NCBI RefSeq assembly: GCF_003171655.1
Contig: NZ_QFZL01000004.1
Coordinates: forward strand, 248,001-312,000
Source: Stakelama portus
Lineage (GTDB): Bacteria; Pseudomonadota; Alphaproteobacteria; Sphingomonadales; Sphingomonadaceae
Direction of reading: 5' to 3'
DNA: 64,000 bases
Shown: in pieces, positions 8,913 through 18,379 of the stretch
Position numbering within the stretch: position 1 is the first letter of the stretch
How the letters are laid out: each line of letters begins with the position of its first letter
The notes under the pieces: generated by a model
What the model saw: the letters and a program-made list of their open reading frames with translations, nothing else
The model's database searches: none
What the model was told of the DNA's origin: nothing
Program-made: the position numbers and the translations under genes

Positions 8913-9872
8913 ATGGTCGCTCCGCTCGAAATCTTCCGCGCTCTTGCCGATCCCACGCGTCTGCGGATGCTGGGACTGCTGCGTTCGATGGAGCTTTCGG
9001 TCGGCGAACTGGCGCAGGTGCTGGGGCAGAGCCAGCCGCGTGTCTCGCGCCATGTGAAGATATTGTGCGACGCCGGGCTTGCCGAGCGGCGCAAGGAGGG
9101 CAGCTGGGTGTTCGTGGCGCTCGGTGCGCGCGACGTGGTCGATCCGGTGCTGGCGACATTCGACGCCTGGCGCACGAGCGAGCCCGATCACTGGACGGTG
9201 GCGGATGAAGCGCGGCTTGCCGCGGTTCGCGCGGATCGTGCCGCGGCAGCGGCGGAGTGGTTCGAGGAACATGCCGGCGAATGGGATGCGATTCGTTCGC
9301 TCCACATCGCCGAAAGCGAAGTCGAGGCGGCGATGGCGCGGGTGCTGGGCGATGCCTCGCTTGGGCAGCTGGTCGATATCGGCACCGGAACGGGGCGGAT
9401 GATCGAATTGTTCGGGCCGCAGTCGGATCACGCGCTGGGAATCGATCGCAGTTCGGAAATGCTCCGCCTCGCCCGGGCGAAACTGTCCGAACAGGGATTG
9501 AACAATGCCGAATTGCGGCAGGCGGATCTCTATGCGCTGCCGCTGGCCGATCGCGCGGCGGACACGGCGGTGCTGCATCACGTGCTGCATTTCGCGCAAC
9601 AGCCCGGCGGCGCGATTGCCGAGGCTGCGCGTGTGCTGAACGAAGGCGGGCGGCTGCTGATTGCCGATTTCGCGCCGCACGACCGCGAGGAACTGCGCAT
9701 CCGCGACGCGCATGCGCGGCTGGGATTTTCGGACGAACAGATCCTCGGATGGTTTGCCGCAAGCGGCATTTCGCCGGTGCAGATCGAAACGCTCGAAGGA
9801 GGCGAACTGACAGTGAAATTGTGGCTCGGCCGCAAGACCGGAGAACCGGCTAAAAGAAGGAAAGCGGCATGA
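8913..9872 (+). CDS. ArsR-type regulator fused to a SAM-dependent methyltransferase-like domain
   Basis: A 319-residue two-domain protein. Residues about 1-90 form an ArsR/SmtB winged helix (FRALADPTRLRMLGLL, then recognition helix SQPRVSRHVKILCDAGL). Residues about 140-300 form a class I methyltransferase fold with the SAM-binding motif VDIGTGTGR at about 154-162 and acidic motif II GIDRSSEML. No metal-site cysteines typical of ArsR are visible. It leads an apparent operon with metF (ATGA overlap) and metH, so the methyltransferase domain probably senses SAM or SAH and need not be an enzyme. Such fusions next to metF/metH resemble the SahR-type methionine regulators. The palindrome at 8882 is its likely site. 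Confidence 0.85.
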   Translation: MVAPLEIFRALADPTRLRMLGLLRSMELSVGELAQVLGQSQPRVSRHVKILCDAGLAERRKEGSWVFVALGARDVVDPVLATFDAWRTSEPDHWTVADEARLAAVRADRAAAAAEWFEEHAGEWDAIRSLHIAESEVEAAMARVLGDASLGQLVDIGTGTGRMIELFGPQSDHALGIDRSSEMLRLARAKLSEQGLNNAELRQADLYALPLADRAADTAVLHHVLHFAQQPGGAIAEAARVLNEGGRLLIADFAPHDREELRIRDAHARLGFSDEQILGWFAASGISPVQIETLEGGELTVKLWLGRKTGEPAKRRKAA

Positions 9873-10810
9873 ACGACTCTATTCACCAGCGCGAGGAAGC
9901 GCGCCGCGCGCATGACGCGCCGCTCTTTGCCGACATGGCGGGCGATATCGACGTGTCGTTCGAATTCTTCCCGCCGAAGACGGAGAAGATGGAAGCGACC
10001 TTGTGGGATTCGATTCAGGCGCTGGCGCCGCTGGGGCCGCGCTTCGTGTCGGTCACCTATGGCGCGGGCGGTTCGACGCGTGAGCGCACGCATGCGACGG
10101 TCGCACGGATCGCGCGCGAGACCAGCCTTGCCGCCGCCGCGCACCTGACCTGCGTCGAAGCAACGAAGGAAGAAATCGACGCGGTTGCCGAGGAATATTG
10201 GGCCGCGGGCGTACGACACATCGTCGCGCTGCGCGGCGATCCGCCCACAGCGGGCAGCAAATATCAGATGCACCCGGGCGGATATGAAAATGCCGCGGCG
10301 CTGGTCGCTGGGCTGCGCAAGCTTCATCCGTTTGAAATTTCGGTTGCTGCCTATCCCGAATGCCACCCGGATTCGGCGGACGAACAGGCCGATCTCGACA
10401 ATCTGAAGCGCAAGATGGACGCTGGTGCCAATCGCGCGATCACGCAGTTCTTCTTCGATCCCGACCATTTCTTCCGCTTTCGCGACAAGGCGGCGGCGGC
10501 GGGCATCACGGCGGAAATCGTGCCCGGCATCATGCCGGTGATGAATTATGCCAGCGTCGAGCGCATGTCGAAAATGTGCGGCACGCAAGTGCCGTCGTGG
10601 ATGGGACGGCTGTTCGAAGGGCTCGACGACCATCCCGAGGCGCGTCAGCTCGTGTCCGCGACGATCGCGGCGGAGCTGTGCCGCAAGCTATATGCCGGCG
10701 GCGAGCGGAATTTTCACTTCTACACGCTCAACCGTGCCGAGCTGAGCTACGCGATCTGCCATTTGCTGGGGGTACGTCCCAAGCCCGGCGCGGAAGCGGC
10801 GGCGGCCTGA
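9869..10810 (+). CDS. metF: 5,10-methylenetetrahydrofolate reductase
   Basis: A 313-residue MetF, an FAD-dependent TIM-barrel enzyme reducing methylene-THF to methyl-THF, the methyl donor for methionine synthase. Family motifs are present: DVSFEFFPPKTEKME near the N-terminus with the catalytic Glu, VTYGAGGSTRERT, HLTCV, ALRGDPP, and the late AITQFFFD and PGIMPV segments. Length is normal. The start codon overlaps the stop of the ArsR-methyltransferase regulator (ATGA), so expression is probably coupled. The two metH genes follow. Confidence 0.95.
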   Translation: MNDSIHQREEARRAHDAPLFADMAGDIDVSFEFFPPKTEKMEATLWDSIQALAPLGPRFVSVTYGAGGSTRERTHATVARIARETSLAAAAHLTCVEATKEEIDAVAEEYWAAGVRHIVALRGDPPTAGSKYQMHPGGYENAAALVAGLRKLHPFEISVAAYPECHPDSADEQADLDNLKRKMDAGANRAITQFFFDPDHFFRFRDKAAAAGITAEIVPGIMPVMNYASVERMSKMCGTQVPSWMGRLFEGLDDHPEARQLVSATIAAELCRKLYAGGERNFHFYTLNRAELSYAICHLLGVRPKPGAEAAAA

Positions 10811-10826
10811 GCGAATCGGAAATCAA

Positions 10827-10905
10827 CCCGTTCGTCCCGAGCGAAGTTCCGGGGCGTGCGGCAGGCGAAGCGCGAGCATGTCTCGACTTCGCGCGACACG
10901 AATGG
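10827..10905. repeat. Imperfect palindromic repeat (REP-like) between metF and metH
   Basis: The left arm CCCGTTCGTCCCGAGCGAAGT (first 20 bases at 10827-10846) and the right arm ACTTCGCGCGACACGAATGG at 10886-10905 are near-complementary, with only about four differences. This GAGCGAAGT/ACTTCGC.CGACACGAA type recurs between genes in sphingomonad genomes, to my recollection. It occupies nearly all of the metF-metH spacer. A related but different palindrome lies at 41479-41566. Confidence 0.6.
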
Positions 10906-10918
10906 AAATCGAGACATG
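10877..10918 (+). promoter_or_regulatory. Hairpin covering the metH start codon
   Basis: CATGTCTCGA at 10877-10886 is exactly complementary to TCGAGACATG at 10909-10918, a 10-bp stem with a 22-base loop. The 3' arm contains the ATG of metH (10916-10918). A competing stem pairs GCGAAG (10865-10870) with CTTCGC (10887-10892) and would interlock with the first, so the two folds cannot both form simply. In mRNA this could hide the start codon. Whether it is regulatory or only a by-product of the repeat is unknown. Confidence 0.45.
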
Positions 10919-11962
10919 AACGCACGCGAAAAATTGCTGGCCGAAGCGGCCAAGCGCATCCTGATCACCGACGGGGCCTTTGGCACCGAGATCCAGAACT
11001 GGAAGCTCGACGAAGCCGCCTATGCCGGCGATCTGGGCCTGACCAAGGACCAGAAGGGCAATAACGACATCCTCGCGCTCACCAAGCCTGAGGTGCCGGA
11101 AAGCATCCACCGCGCCTATTTCGAAGCAGGCGCGGATATTGCCGAAACCAACACTTTTTCGGCGAACCGGATCAGCCAGGCCGATTATGCCGCCGAACAT
11201 CTGGTCCGCGAAATCAATGTCGAAAGCGCGAAGATGGCGCGGCGCGTTGCCGATGAGTTCGAAGCGAAGGACGGGCGTCCGCGCTTCGTCGCCGGGGCGA
11301 TCGGACCGACCAACAAGACGCTTTCGCTGTCCCCCGACGTCAATGATCCGGGCTTTCGCGAAATCGATTTCGACGAGCTGAAGGATGTCTATCGCGAACA
11401 GGTCGATGCCCTGCTCGAAGGCGGCGCCGACTTCATCCTGATCGAAACCGTGTTCGATACGCTCAACGCCAAGGCGGGAATCATGGCGGTCGGCGAAGCG
11501 GCGGACGCGTTGGGCCGCGATGTGCCGATCATGCTGTCGATGACGCTGACCGACCTGTCGGGTCGCAATCTGTCGGGCCACACGGTCGAAGCGTTCTGGC
11601 ATGCGGTGCGGCACGCCCGGCCGGTAACGATCGGGCTCAATTGTTCGTTCGGCGCCGAACAGCTGCGTCCGCACGTCGCGACGCTGGCCAAGCTCGCCGA
11701 CACGCTGATCATGGTCTATCCCAATGCGGGGTTGCCCAACGAACTGGGCGAATATGACGAAGCGCCCGAAACCACGGCGTCGCTGGTCGGCAAATGGGCG
11801 CAGGCGGGCCAGGTCAACATCCTCGGCGGCTGTTGCGGATCGACGCCCGAACATATTGCCGCGATCGCGAAGGCAGTCGAAGGCCGCGCGCCGCGCATGC
11901 TGCCGACGCTCGAGGTCCGCACCCGGCTCGCCGGGCTCGAACCGTTCACCATGGCCGCGTGA
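10916..11962 (+). CDS. metH: Methionine synthase, homocysteine-binding part (split MetH, first gene)
   Basis: A 348-residue protein equal to the N-terminal homocysteine S-methyltransferase domain of MetH. It begins [19 protein letters not shown], and the zinc-binding cysteines lie in [13 protein letters not shown] and [11 protein letters not shown]. This part deprotonates homocysteine for transfer of methyl from methyl-cobalamin. The folate, cobalamin and reactivation domains are in the gene at 12500, so the enzyme is assembled from two polypeptides. An in-frame TTG/ATG extension from 10856 would run through the repeat; ATG at 10916 fits the family start better. A GNAT gene separates the halves. 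Confidence 0.93.
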   Translation: MNAREKLLAEAAKRILITDGAFGTEIQNWKLDEAAYAGDLGLTKDQKGNNDILALTKPEVPESIHRAYFEAGADIAETNTFSANRISQADYAAEHLVREINVESAKMARRVADEFEAKDGRPRFVAGAIGPTNKTLSLSPDVNDPGFREIDFDELKDVYREQVDALLEGGADFILIETVFDTLNAKAGIMAVGEAADALGRDVPIMLSMTLTDLSGRNLSGHTVEAFWHAVRHARPVTIGLNCSFGAEQLRPHVATLAKLADTLIMVYPNAGLPNELGEYDEAPETTASLVGKWAQAGQVNILGGCCGSTPEHIAAIAKAVEGRAPRMLPTLEVRTRLAGLEPFTMAA

Positions 11963-11963
11963 C

Positions 11964-12488
11964 GTGCACCCGACCGCCGACCTTGCGATCCGGCCAGCGG
12001 GACCGGAGGATTCGGATGCGCTGGCTCTGGTGGGCGGCGCCACCTTCCTCGATACCTTTGCCGGACGAATCGATGGCGGCGCCATCGTTGCGCATTGTGC
12101 CAAACAGCACCGGGCGGAAGCCTATCGTACGGCGCTGGGCGATGGTGCGCAGGCGTGGCTCGTCACGATCGAACCGGGCGGCGCACCGGTCGGCTTTGCC
12201 CTGACCACGGCGCCGGATCTTCCCGGATCGCAGCCCGACGACCGCGAGTTGCGGCGCATCTATCTGCTGTCGCGCTACCATGGCAGCGGCATTGCGGCTG
12301 CGCTGCTCGATACGGTGGTTGCCGGATCGCGCGGGCATGCGCGGCTGATGCTGGGCGTCAAGAACGACAATCATCGCGCGATCGGTTTCTATCGAAAGCA
12401 CGGCTTCGAAGCCGTGGGCACCCGCAGCTTTTGCGTCGGCGGCCGCCACTATGACGATCTCGTCATGGCGCGACCGCTCGCTTCCTGA
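11964..12488 (+). CDS. GNAT family N-acetyltransferase between the metH halves
   Basis: A 174-residue GNAT protein with GTG start at 11964, one base after the stop of the first metH gene. The N-terminal [14 protein letters not shown] is the usual GNAT opening. The acetyl-CoA loop is degenerate but recognisable in [23 protein letters not shown], and motif B is [25 protein letters not shown]. It ends 11 bases before the second metH gene, so all three are almost certainly co-transcribed. The substrate is unknown. Relatives with this IYLL.RYHGSGIG pattern are often near metH in sphingomonads, from memory. Confidence 0.85.
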   Translation: MHPTADLAIRPAGPEDSDALALVGGATFLDTFAGRIDGGAIVAHCAKQHRAEAYRTALGDGAQAWLVTIEPGGAPVGFALTTAPDLPGSQPDDRELRRIYLLSRYHGSGIAAALLDTVVAGSRGHARLMLGVKNDNHRAIGFYRKHGFEAVGTRSFCVGGRHYDDLVMARPLAS

Positions 12489-12499
12489 ATTCCTCGAAT

Positions 12500-15124
12500 A
12501 TGAGTCAGTCTATGACCACTGCTTCCTCCACCAATTTCGTCAATATCGGCGAGCGCACCAATGTTACCGGATCGGCGCGCTTCAAGAAGCTCATCATGGC
12601 GGACGATTATGCCGCCGCAGTCGAAGTCGCGCGCCAGCAGGTGGAGAATGGCGCACAGGTGATCGACATCAATATGGACGAAGGGCTGCTCGATGCCGAG
12701 CGGGCGATGACCACGTTCCTCAAGCTGATCGCCGCCGAACCCGATATCGCGCGCGTTCCGATCATGATCGACTCCTCGAAATGGGACGTGATCGAAGCCG
12801 GGCTGAAATGCGTGTCGGGCAAGCCGATCGTCAATTCGATCAGCATGAAGGAAGGCGAAGAACCCTTCCTTGCCCATGCGCGCAAATGCATGGCCTATGG
12901 CGCCGCCGTCGTAGTGATGGCGTTCGACGAAAAGGGGCAGGCCGACACCGAGGACCGCAAGGTCGAAATCTGCCAGCGCGCGTACAAACTGCTCACCGGG
13001 ATCGGTTTCCCGCCCGAGGACATCATCTTCGATCCCAATGTCTTTGCGGTCGCCACCGGCATCGAGGAGCATAATAATTATGCCGTCGATTTTATCGAGG
13101 CCGTGAAGCGGATCAAGGCAAGCTGCCCGCACGTCCATTTCTCGGGCGGGCTGTCGAACCTGTCGTTCAGCTTTCGCGGCAATGAGCCGGTGCGCCGCGC
13201 GATGCACTCGGTATTCCTCTATTACGCCATCCCCGCCGGGCTCGACATGGCGATCGTCAATGCCGGCCAGCTCGATGTCTATGACACGATCGATCCCGAA
13301 CTGCGCACCGCCGTCGAGGACGTGATCCTCAACAAGGATCCGGAAGCGGGCGAACGGCTGGTCCAGCTTGCCGAAAAATATCGCGGCACCGATGCGGTTG
13401 CAGAGAAACAGGCTGCCGAATGGCGCGGCTGGGACGTGATCAAGCGGCTGGAACACGCGCTGGTAAAGGGCATCGACGCGCATGTCGTCGACGATACCGA
13501 GGAAGCGCGCCAGCAGATCGCCGATCGCGGCGGCAAGCCGATTGAAGTGATCGAAGGTCCGTTGATGGACGGCATGAACGTCGTCGGCGACTTGTTCGGG
13601 TCGGGCAAGATGTTCCTGCCCCAGGTGGTGAAATCGGCGCGCGTGATGAAGAAGGCCGTCGCCCATCTCCTCCCCTTCATCGAAGCGGAGAAGGAAGAGG
13701 GCGCCCGGGGCAAGGGCAAGATCATCATGGCGACGGTGAAGGGCGATGTGCACGACATCGGCAAGAATATCGTCGGCGTGGTGTTGCAATGTAACGGCTT
13801 CGATGTCGTCGATCTGGGTGTGATGGTGCCCTGGTCCGACATATTGAAGGCCGCGAACGAAAATGACGCCGACATGATCGGCCTGTCGGGCCTGATCACG
13901 CCCAGCCTGGACGAGATGGTGACGGTCGCCGAGGAAATGCAGACCGCCGAAATGACGATGCCGCTGCTGATCGGCGGTGCGACGACATCGAAGGTGCATA
14001 CCGCGCTCAAGATCGCGCCGGCATATAAGGGGCCGGTGGTGCATGTGCTCGACGCCAGCCGCGCGGTCGGCGTCGCGACGACTTTGGTCAGCCAGACGGG
14101 GCGCGACGCCTATGTCGCCAAGGTCGCCGACGAATATGAAGCGGTGCGCGTTGCGCGCGCGAACAAGGGGCAGAGCGCGCTCGTCAGCATCGAACAGGCG
14201 CGCGACAACAGCTTCGACGCGGACATGACTCTCAAGCCCAAGCGTCCGATGATGCCGGGCGTGCACGAGTTCCGCGACTGGGATCTCGCCGATCTGCGCG
14301 GCTATATCGACTGGACGCCGTTCTTCCGCGCCTGGGAACTGGCGGGCGTATATCCCGCGATCCTTGAGGATGATGTGGTCGGCGAAAGCGCGCGGTCGCT
14401 GTTCGCCGATGCACAGAAGATGCTCGATCAGATTGTCGAGGAACAATGGCTGACTGCGCGCGGCGTTGCGGGCCTGTGGCCGTGCCGGCGCAAGGGCGAC
14501 GATGTGATCGTCCATGTCGCAGACGATGAACATGTCACGCTTCCCTTTCTGCGCCAGCAGATTCAGAAGCGGGCGGGTCGTGCCAATATGTGCCTTGCCG
14601 ATTTCATCGATCGCGATGGCGACTGGATCGGCGGCTTCGCCGTGTCGATCCACGGCATCGATCGTCACATCGCGCGGTTCAAGGCCGAGCATGACGATTA
14701 TCGCGACATCCTGCTCAAGGCGCTGGCCGACCGGCTGGCCGAAGCCTTTGCCGAGCGGCTGCACAAATATGTCCGCACTTCGCTCTGGGGCTATGCCGAG
14801 GGCGAACAGCTGACCAACGAGGCGCTGATCAAGGAGGAATATCGCGGTATCCGCCCGGCGCCCGGCTATCCCGCCTGCCCCGAACACAGCCTGAAACCGA
14901 TCCTGTTCAAGATGCTCGACGCGCACAAACGCACGGGGATCAGCCTGACCGAAAGCTTCGCGATGCTGCCGACTGCGGCGGTTTCGGGATTTTACTTCGG
15001 CCATCCCCAGGCGGAATATTTCGGCGTCGCGCGGATCGGTCGCGATCAGCTGGAGGAATATGCCGGACGGCGCGGCGTCAGCCTCGAACAGGCCGAACGC
15101 TGGCTGCGGCCCAATCTGGATTGA
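12500..15124 (+). CDS. metH: Methionine synthase, folate/cobalamin/reactivation part (split MetH, second gene)
   Basis: An 874-residue protein covering the remaining MetH domains. A pterin-binding domain ([18 protein letters not shown]) spans about residues 12-290 and a cobalamin cap domain about 310-400. The B12-binding domain follows, with the axial histidine in DVHDIGKN, then SGLITPS and GGATTSK (about 410-560). A C-terminal SAM-binding reactivation domain spans about 590-870 ([11 protein letters not shown], then [14 protein letters not shown]). It takes methyl from methyl-THF to cobalamin and is reactivated by SAM and flavodoxin. Split MetH of this form is usual in sphingomonads. An alternative start is the ATG four codons later. 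Confidence 0.95.
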   Translation: MSQSMTTASSTNFVNIGERTNVTGSARFKKLIMADDYAAAVEVARQQVENGAQVIDINMDEGLLDAERAMTTFLKLIAAEPDIARVPIMIDSSKWDVIEAGLKCVSGKPIVNSISMKEGEEPFLAHARKCMAYGAAVVVMAFDEKGQADTEDRKVEICQRAYKLLTGIGFPPEDIIFDPNVFAVATGIEEHNNYAVDFIEAVKRIKASCPHVHFSGGLSNLSFSFRGNEPVRRAMHSVFLYYAIPAGLDMAIVNAGQLDVYDTIDPELRTAVEDVILNKDPEAGERLVQLAEKYRGTDAVAEKQAAEWRGWDVIKRLEHALVKGIDAHVVDDTEEARQQIADRGGKPIEVIEGPLMDGMNVVGDLFGSGKMFLPQVVKSARVMKKAVAHLLPFIEAEKEEGARGKGKIIMATVKGDVHDIGKNIVGVVLQCNGFDVVDLGVMVPWSDILKAANENDADMIGLSGLITPSLDEMVTVAEEMQTAEMTMPLLIGGATTSKVHTALKIAPAYKGPVVHVLDASRAVGVATTLVSQTGRDAYVAKVADEYEAVRVARANKGQSALVSIEQARDNSFDADMTLKPKRPMMPGVHEFRDWDLADLRGYIDWTPFFRAWELAGVYPAILEDDVVGESARSLFADAQKMLDQIVEEQWLTARGVAGLWPCRRKGDDVIVHVADDEHVTLPFLRQQIQKRAGRANMCLADFIDRDGDWIGGFAVSIHGIDRHIARFKAEHDDYRDILLKALADRLAEAFAERLHKYVRTSLWGYAEGEQLTNEALIKEEYRGIRPAPGYPACPEHSLKPILFKMLDAHKRTGISLTESFAMLPTAAVSGFYFGHPQAEYFGVARIGRDQLEEYAGRRGVSLEQAERWLRPNLD

Positions 15125-15134
15125 GGCTGCTCGG

Positions 15135-15413
15135 ATGATTCGTGAACTGCTCCAAACTGCAAGCCGCCAGCAGCTATTGAGCTATCTGGCGGGTGCCATT
15201 CACGGTTTCACCATCATGGCGCGCGATCCCGATTTAGACGCCGATTCCAAGGCGTCGATCAACAATCGCATTCATTATCTTGCCGGACATCTCCGGGATC
15301 TTATCGACCCGGACGAGGCATTTTCGGCTTTGAGGCTTGACGGGGTGGTCGAGAATGTCGCCGCTTTGAACTCCGCTCTGGCAAGAAATCTGGCGGCGCA
15401 TCTGTTTGAATGA
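15135..15413 (+). CDS. Conserved small hypothetical protein
   Basis: A 92-residue soluble, mostly helical protein starting MIRELLQTASRQQLLSYL, 10 bases after the second metH gene. No membrane segment, signal peptide or known motif is visible; the pattern NNRIHYLAGHLRDLIDP suggests a small helical bundle. Base composition is slightly less GC-rich at third positions than its neighbours. Proximity suggests co-transcription with metH, but no functional link can be inferred. The ATG at 15135 has only a weak upstream purine run. Confidence 0.6.
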   Translation: MIRELLQTASRQQLLSYLAGAIHGFTIMARDPDLDADSKASINNRIHYLAGHLRDLIDPDEAFSALRLDGVVENVAALNSALARNLAAHLFE

Positions 15414-15487
15414 CTGTTCCGCCGGCCCGTCGGACCGATTGCCATCTTCTCGCGTTGTCCTCAGCGAAAATTGGGAGAGCGATCCAG

Positions 15488-16258
15488 ATGAAACCGGGCA
15501 TACACTACCGCGCAATTCTTGCCGCCGTCGCGCTGGCGGGCTCGCTGGCCGCGTGCAGCGCGCCGGATACTGCGCCCAGCAATGAGAGCAGTGCGATTAC
15601 CCCTGCCGCCTTGCCGGGAGCGATCGATAACGACACCGCCACTCCGGTCGGCGGCCAGAGCACGCCCGCGCCGACCCACTCCGCTTCCTCCTCGACCGAC
15701 GGTCCGCTTGCATGCTCCGCCGATATCGGCGCTACCAAGGCGCAGCAGCTGGTCGATCAGTGCATCAACGTCTCGCCCGCCACTCATCCGCCGTGCAATG
15801 CTGCCAATAGCTGCGCGATGATCGAAGCGGAGATCGCGCGCGGCTGTGCGTTGCTCGACGAAGATGCGGAAAAGGCGGGTTGCACGCCGATCCGCAGTGC
15901 AGAGGCGGCGCAGGATGCGATCCGTCGCTATTATTCGGCGATCAATGCGCAGGATTATGCGACTGCCTATGCCACCTGGAGCAGCAATGGCGAGGCCAGC
16001 GGCAAAAGCTATGAAGCCTTTGCGAGCGGCTTTGCCCGGACGCGCCATACCGCAGTGATGTTCGGCAATCCGGGCGAAGTCGAAGGGGCTGCGGGTTCGG
16101 TCTATATCGAATTGCCGGTGACGATCGACGCGCAGCTCGACGATGGCACGCATCAGAAATTCACCGGCAGCTATACGCTGCGTCAGGTCAACGGTCCCAA
16201 CGGACCCGGCCCGTCGCAAGGCTGGCACATCGCCTCGGCCAAATTAAAGGCCGCGTAA
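15488..16258 (+). CDS. Predicted lipoprotein with NTF2-like C-terminal region
   Basis: A 256-residue protein of unknown function. The signal peptide ends in lipobox LAAC (Cys near residue 22), followed by a Ser/Thr/Pro-rich low-complexity stretch to about residue 75. A cysteine-containing middle (CSADIG...CINV...CNAANSC...CALL...GC) could form disulfides. From about residue 140 the pattern AIRRYYSAINAQDYATAYATW resembles SnoaL/NTF2-like domains. A GGGAGAG ribosome site precedes the ATG. It is probably exported and outer- or inner-membrane anchored. Confidence 0.75.
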   Translation: MKPGIHYRAILAAVALAGSLAACSAPDTAPSNESSAITPAALPGAIDNDTATPVGGQSTPAPTHSASSSTDGPLACSADIGATKAQQLVDQCINVSPATHPPCNAANSCAMIEAEIARGCALLDEDAEKAGCTPIRSAEAAQDAIRRYYSAINAQDYATAYATWSSNGEASGKSYEAFASGFARTRHTAVMFGNPGEVEGAAGSVYIELPVTIDAQLDDGTHQKFTGSYTLRQVNGPNGPGPSQGWHIASAKLKAA

Positions 16259-16300
16259 CACGCACTTTGCGGCGCATTGCCTGCGTGCGATAGCGCGGGC

Positions 16301-17194
16301 ATGCGCCGCATCTGGATTGCCGGGCTGATCGCCCTCACGCTCGGCTATTCCGCGATCTGGCTATATGCGCCGCTGTCGCCGGCATTGCTGGCGCGGCTGT
16401 GGTTCCTGCCCGGCATCGGCCTGCTCGGCGCGCTGGTGGCGAATACATCGGGCACCGGCGGCGGGGTGGTGTTCGTGCCGGTGTTCAACATATTGCGCGA
16501 CAGCGGCGTCATGGCGCTCGATCGCACACAGGTCGTGGCTGCCTCGTTTCTGATCCAGAGCTTCGGAATGACGATGGGCGCGCTGCGCTGGAGCACCGGG
16601 CTCCACGCCCAGCCCGTTGCCGCACGCGCCGTCACGCTGCGCGATTTCTGGCGCGTCATCGCGCTGGTGCTCGCGCTTTCGTTGCCGGTGATGCTGGCGA
16701 CGCAGCGGCTCGCCCGCTTCGATCCGCATGACGTGCTGCTGGCGTACAAGGGCTTTTCGATCCTGCTCGGCATTGCCGTCATCACGACCACCTGGACCGT
16801 CAATCGTACCCGGCCACCGCGCACCGACATTGCCTCCATCGACTTGCTTATCGTCGCGATCCTGGCGGTGCCGGGCGGGTTCGTCACTGCGCTATTCTCG
16901 GTCGGGGTGGGGGAGCTGGTCGCGCTCTACCTGTTCATCCGGCACTATCCGGTCGTGTTGTGCACCGGCACGGCGGTGGTGATTTCGGCAGTATCGGTGC
17001 TTGCGGGCGCGCCGTTCCACATCCTCTCGGGCACTGTCGTATGGGAAGTCGTCGTGCTTGCCGTCCCCGGGGCTTTGCTCGGCGGCTGGCTGGCACGGCC
17101 ACTCGCGCTGCGGCTCGGCGCCAACCGGCTCAAGACGCTCGACGGCGGCTGGATCCTGCTGTCGAGCCTCTACCTTATTGCGCTCAACGTGTGA
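16301..17194 (+). CDS. TauE/SafE family membrane permease
   Basis: A 297-residue integral membrane protein with about eight hydrophobic segments and the two-repeat layout of TauE/SafE (DUF81) permeases, which often move sulfite, sulfonates or other organic anions out of the cell. Marks are GLLGALVANTSGTGGGVVFVPVF in the first repeat and the matching GGFVTALFSVGVGELVALYLF in the second. The latter, with its conserved glycines and glutamate, is the family's most typical region. The substrate is unknown. It is convergent with the flavoprotein gene, only 3 bases apart. Confidence 0.85.
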   Translation: MRRIWIAGLIALTLGYSAIWLYAPLSPALLARLWFLPGIGLLGALVANTSGTGGGVVFVPVFNILRDSGVMALDRTQVVAASFLIQSFGMTMGALRWSTGLHAQPVAARAVTLRDFWRVIALVLALSLPVMLATQRLARFDPHDVLLAYKGFSILLGIAVITTTWTVNRTRPPRTDIASIDLLIVAILAVPGGFVTALFSVGVGELVALYLFIRHYPVVLCTGTAVVISAVSVLAGAPFHILSGTVVWEVVVLAVPGALLGGWLARPLALRLGANRLKTLDGGWILLSSLYLIALNV

Positions 17195-17197
17195 GCG

Positions 17198-18379
17198 TCA
17201 CAGCGCCCTGGCGGCGGCCTGCGCGCTCGCCCACGCCCATTGGAAATTATAACCGCCCAGCCAGCCGGTGACGTCGACTGCTTCGCCGATCGCATAGAGG
17301 CCGGGCAGTTTCTTCGCTTCCATCGTTTGCGAGGAAAGTTCGGCGGTACTGATTCCGCCCACCGTGACTTCGGCCTTGGCAAAGGCTTCGGTCCCGGTCG
17401 GGCGGAAGCGCCAGTCGCCCAAGCGCCGTTCGGCCTGCGCCAATGCCGCGTCCTTCTGGTTCGCCAGTTCGCCGGACAGGGCGAGCTTTTCGGCAAGGGC
17501 CTCGGCCAGCCGGTCGGGCAATTGCCGTGCGAGCAGGCTGCGCATCGTCCCGCGTGGATGGTCGCGCTTGGCTTTGGTCAGCCAGCCGCTTTCGGCCTGC
17601 GGCAGGAAATCGATCGCGACCTGCTCGCCATGGCGCCAATAGCTTGAAATCTGGAGGATGGCGGGGCCGGACATGCCGCGATGGGTGAACAGCGCCGCTT
17701 CGTCGAACGCCGCCTTGCCCGCTTTGGCGCGCACCGGCGCGGAAACGCCGGCCAGATCGCGGAACAAGGCGTCGTCGGGGCCGAGCGTCAGCGGTACCAG
17801 TGCCGGGCGCGGCTCCACCACTTTCAATCCGAAATGGCGCGCCAGGTCATAGGCAAAGCCGGTCGCGCCAAGTTTGGGGATCGAAGGTCCGCCGGTTGCG
17901 ATCACCAGCGCCGGGGCCTCTGCCACGCCCGCGCCGGTCGTTACGCGAAACCGGCCATCGGCATGCGCAACGTCGCGGATCGGCTGGCCGAAACCGGGCA
18001 CGACCCCGCCCGATTCGCATTCGGAAATCAGCATCGCCACAATCTGTTGCGCGCTGCCGTCGCAGAAAAGCTGCCCCAGCGTCTTTTCGTGCCAGGCAAT
18101 GCCGTAGCCCGCGATCAGATCGAGGAAATCCTTCGGCGTGTAGCGACTGAGCGCCGATTTGGCGAAATGCGGATTTGCCGACAGAAATCGATCGGGCGCG
18201 GTCTGGATATTGGTGAAATTGCAGCGGCCCCCGCCCGAAATCAGGATCTTGCGCCCCGGTTCGCCATTATGGTCGAGCAACAGCACGCGTCGCCCGCGCT
18301 GGCCCGCCACTGCGGCGCACATCATCCCGGCTGCGCCTGCCCCGATCACGATCGCGTCAAATGGCTGGGGTTCAGTCAC
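17198..18379 (-). CDS. BaiN/HI0933-family flavoprotein oxidoreductase
   Basis: A 393-residue FAD protein of the HI0933/YhiN group (NAD(P)/FAD-dependent oxidoreductase, also called BaiN-like). The FAD-binding dinucleotide motif is DAIVIGAGAAGMMCA near the N-terminus, followed by LLLDHNGEPGRKILISGGGRCNFTN, a highly diagnostic block. The end carries GLYAIGEAVDVTGWLGGYNFQWAWASA, the second FAD contact. Biochemical roles in the family are poorly known; some members reduce bile-acid intermediates, which is unlikely to be the role here. Its start overlaps the stop of the ABC-F gene by 8 bases, so the pair is probably one operon. Confidence 0.9.
   Translation of the reverse strand: MTEPQPFDAIVIGAGAAGMMCAAVAGQRGRRVLLLDHNGEPGRKILISGGGRCNFTNIQTAPDRFLSANPHFAKSALSRYTPKDFLDLIAGYGIAWHEKTLGQLFCDGSAQQIVAMLISECESGGVVPGFGQPIRDVAHADGRFRVTTGAGVAEAPALVIATGGPSIPKLGATGFAYDLARHFGLKVVEPRPALVPLTLGPDDALFRDLAGVSAPVRAKAGKAAFDEAALFTHRGMSGPAILQISSYWRHGEQVAIDFLPQAESGWLTKAKRDHPRGTMRSLLARQLPDRLAEALAEKLALSGELANQKDAALAQAERRLGDWRFRPTGTEAFAKAEVTVGGISTAELSSQTMEAKKLPGLYAIGEAVDVTGWLGGYNFQWAWASAQAAARAL

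Noticed and set aside
10823..12103. 426-codon minus-strand frame over metH part 1
   Set aside because: Fully antisense to a recognised gene with normal codon use; no supporting motif.
12449..15004. 851-codon open frame opposite the second metH gene
   Set aside because: It lies fully antisense to a clear MetH protein, its translation is Arg/His/Asp-rich with no domain pattern, and long shadow frames are expected at this GC content.
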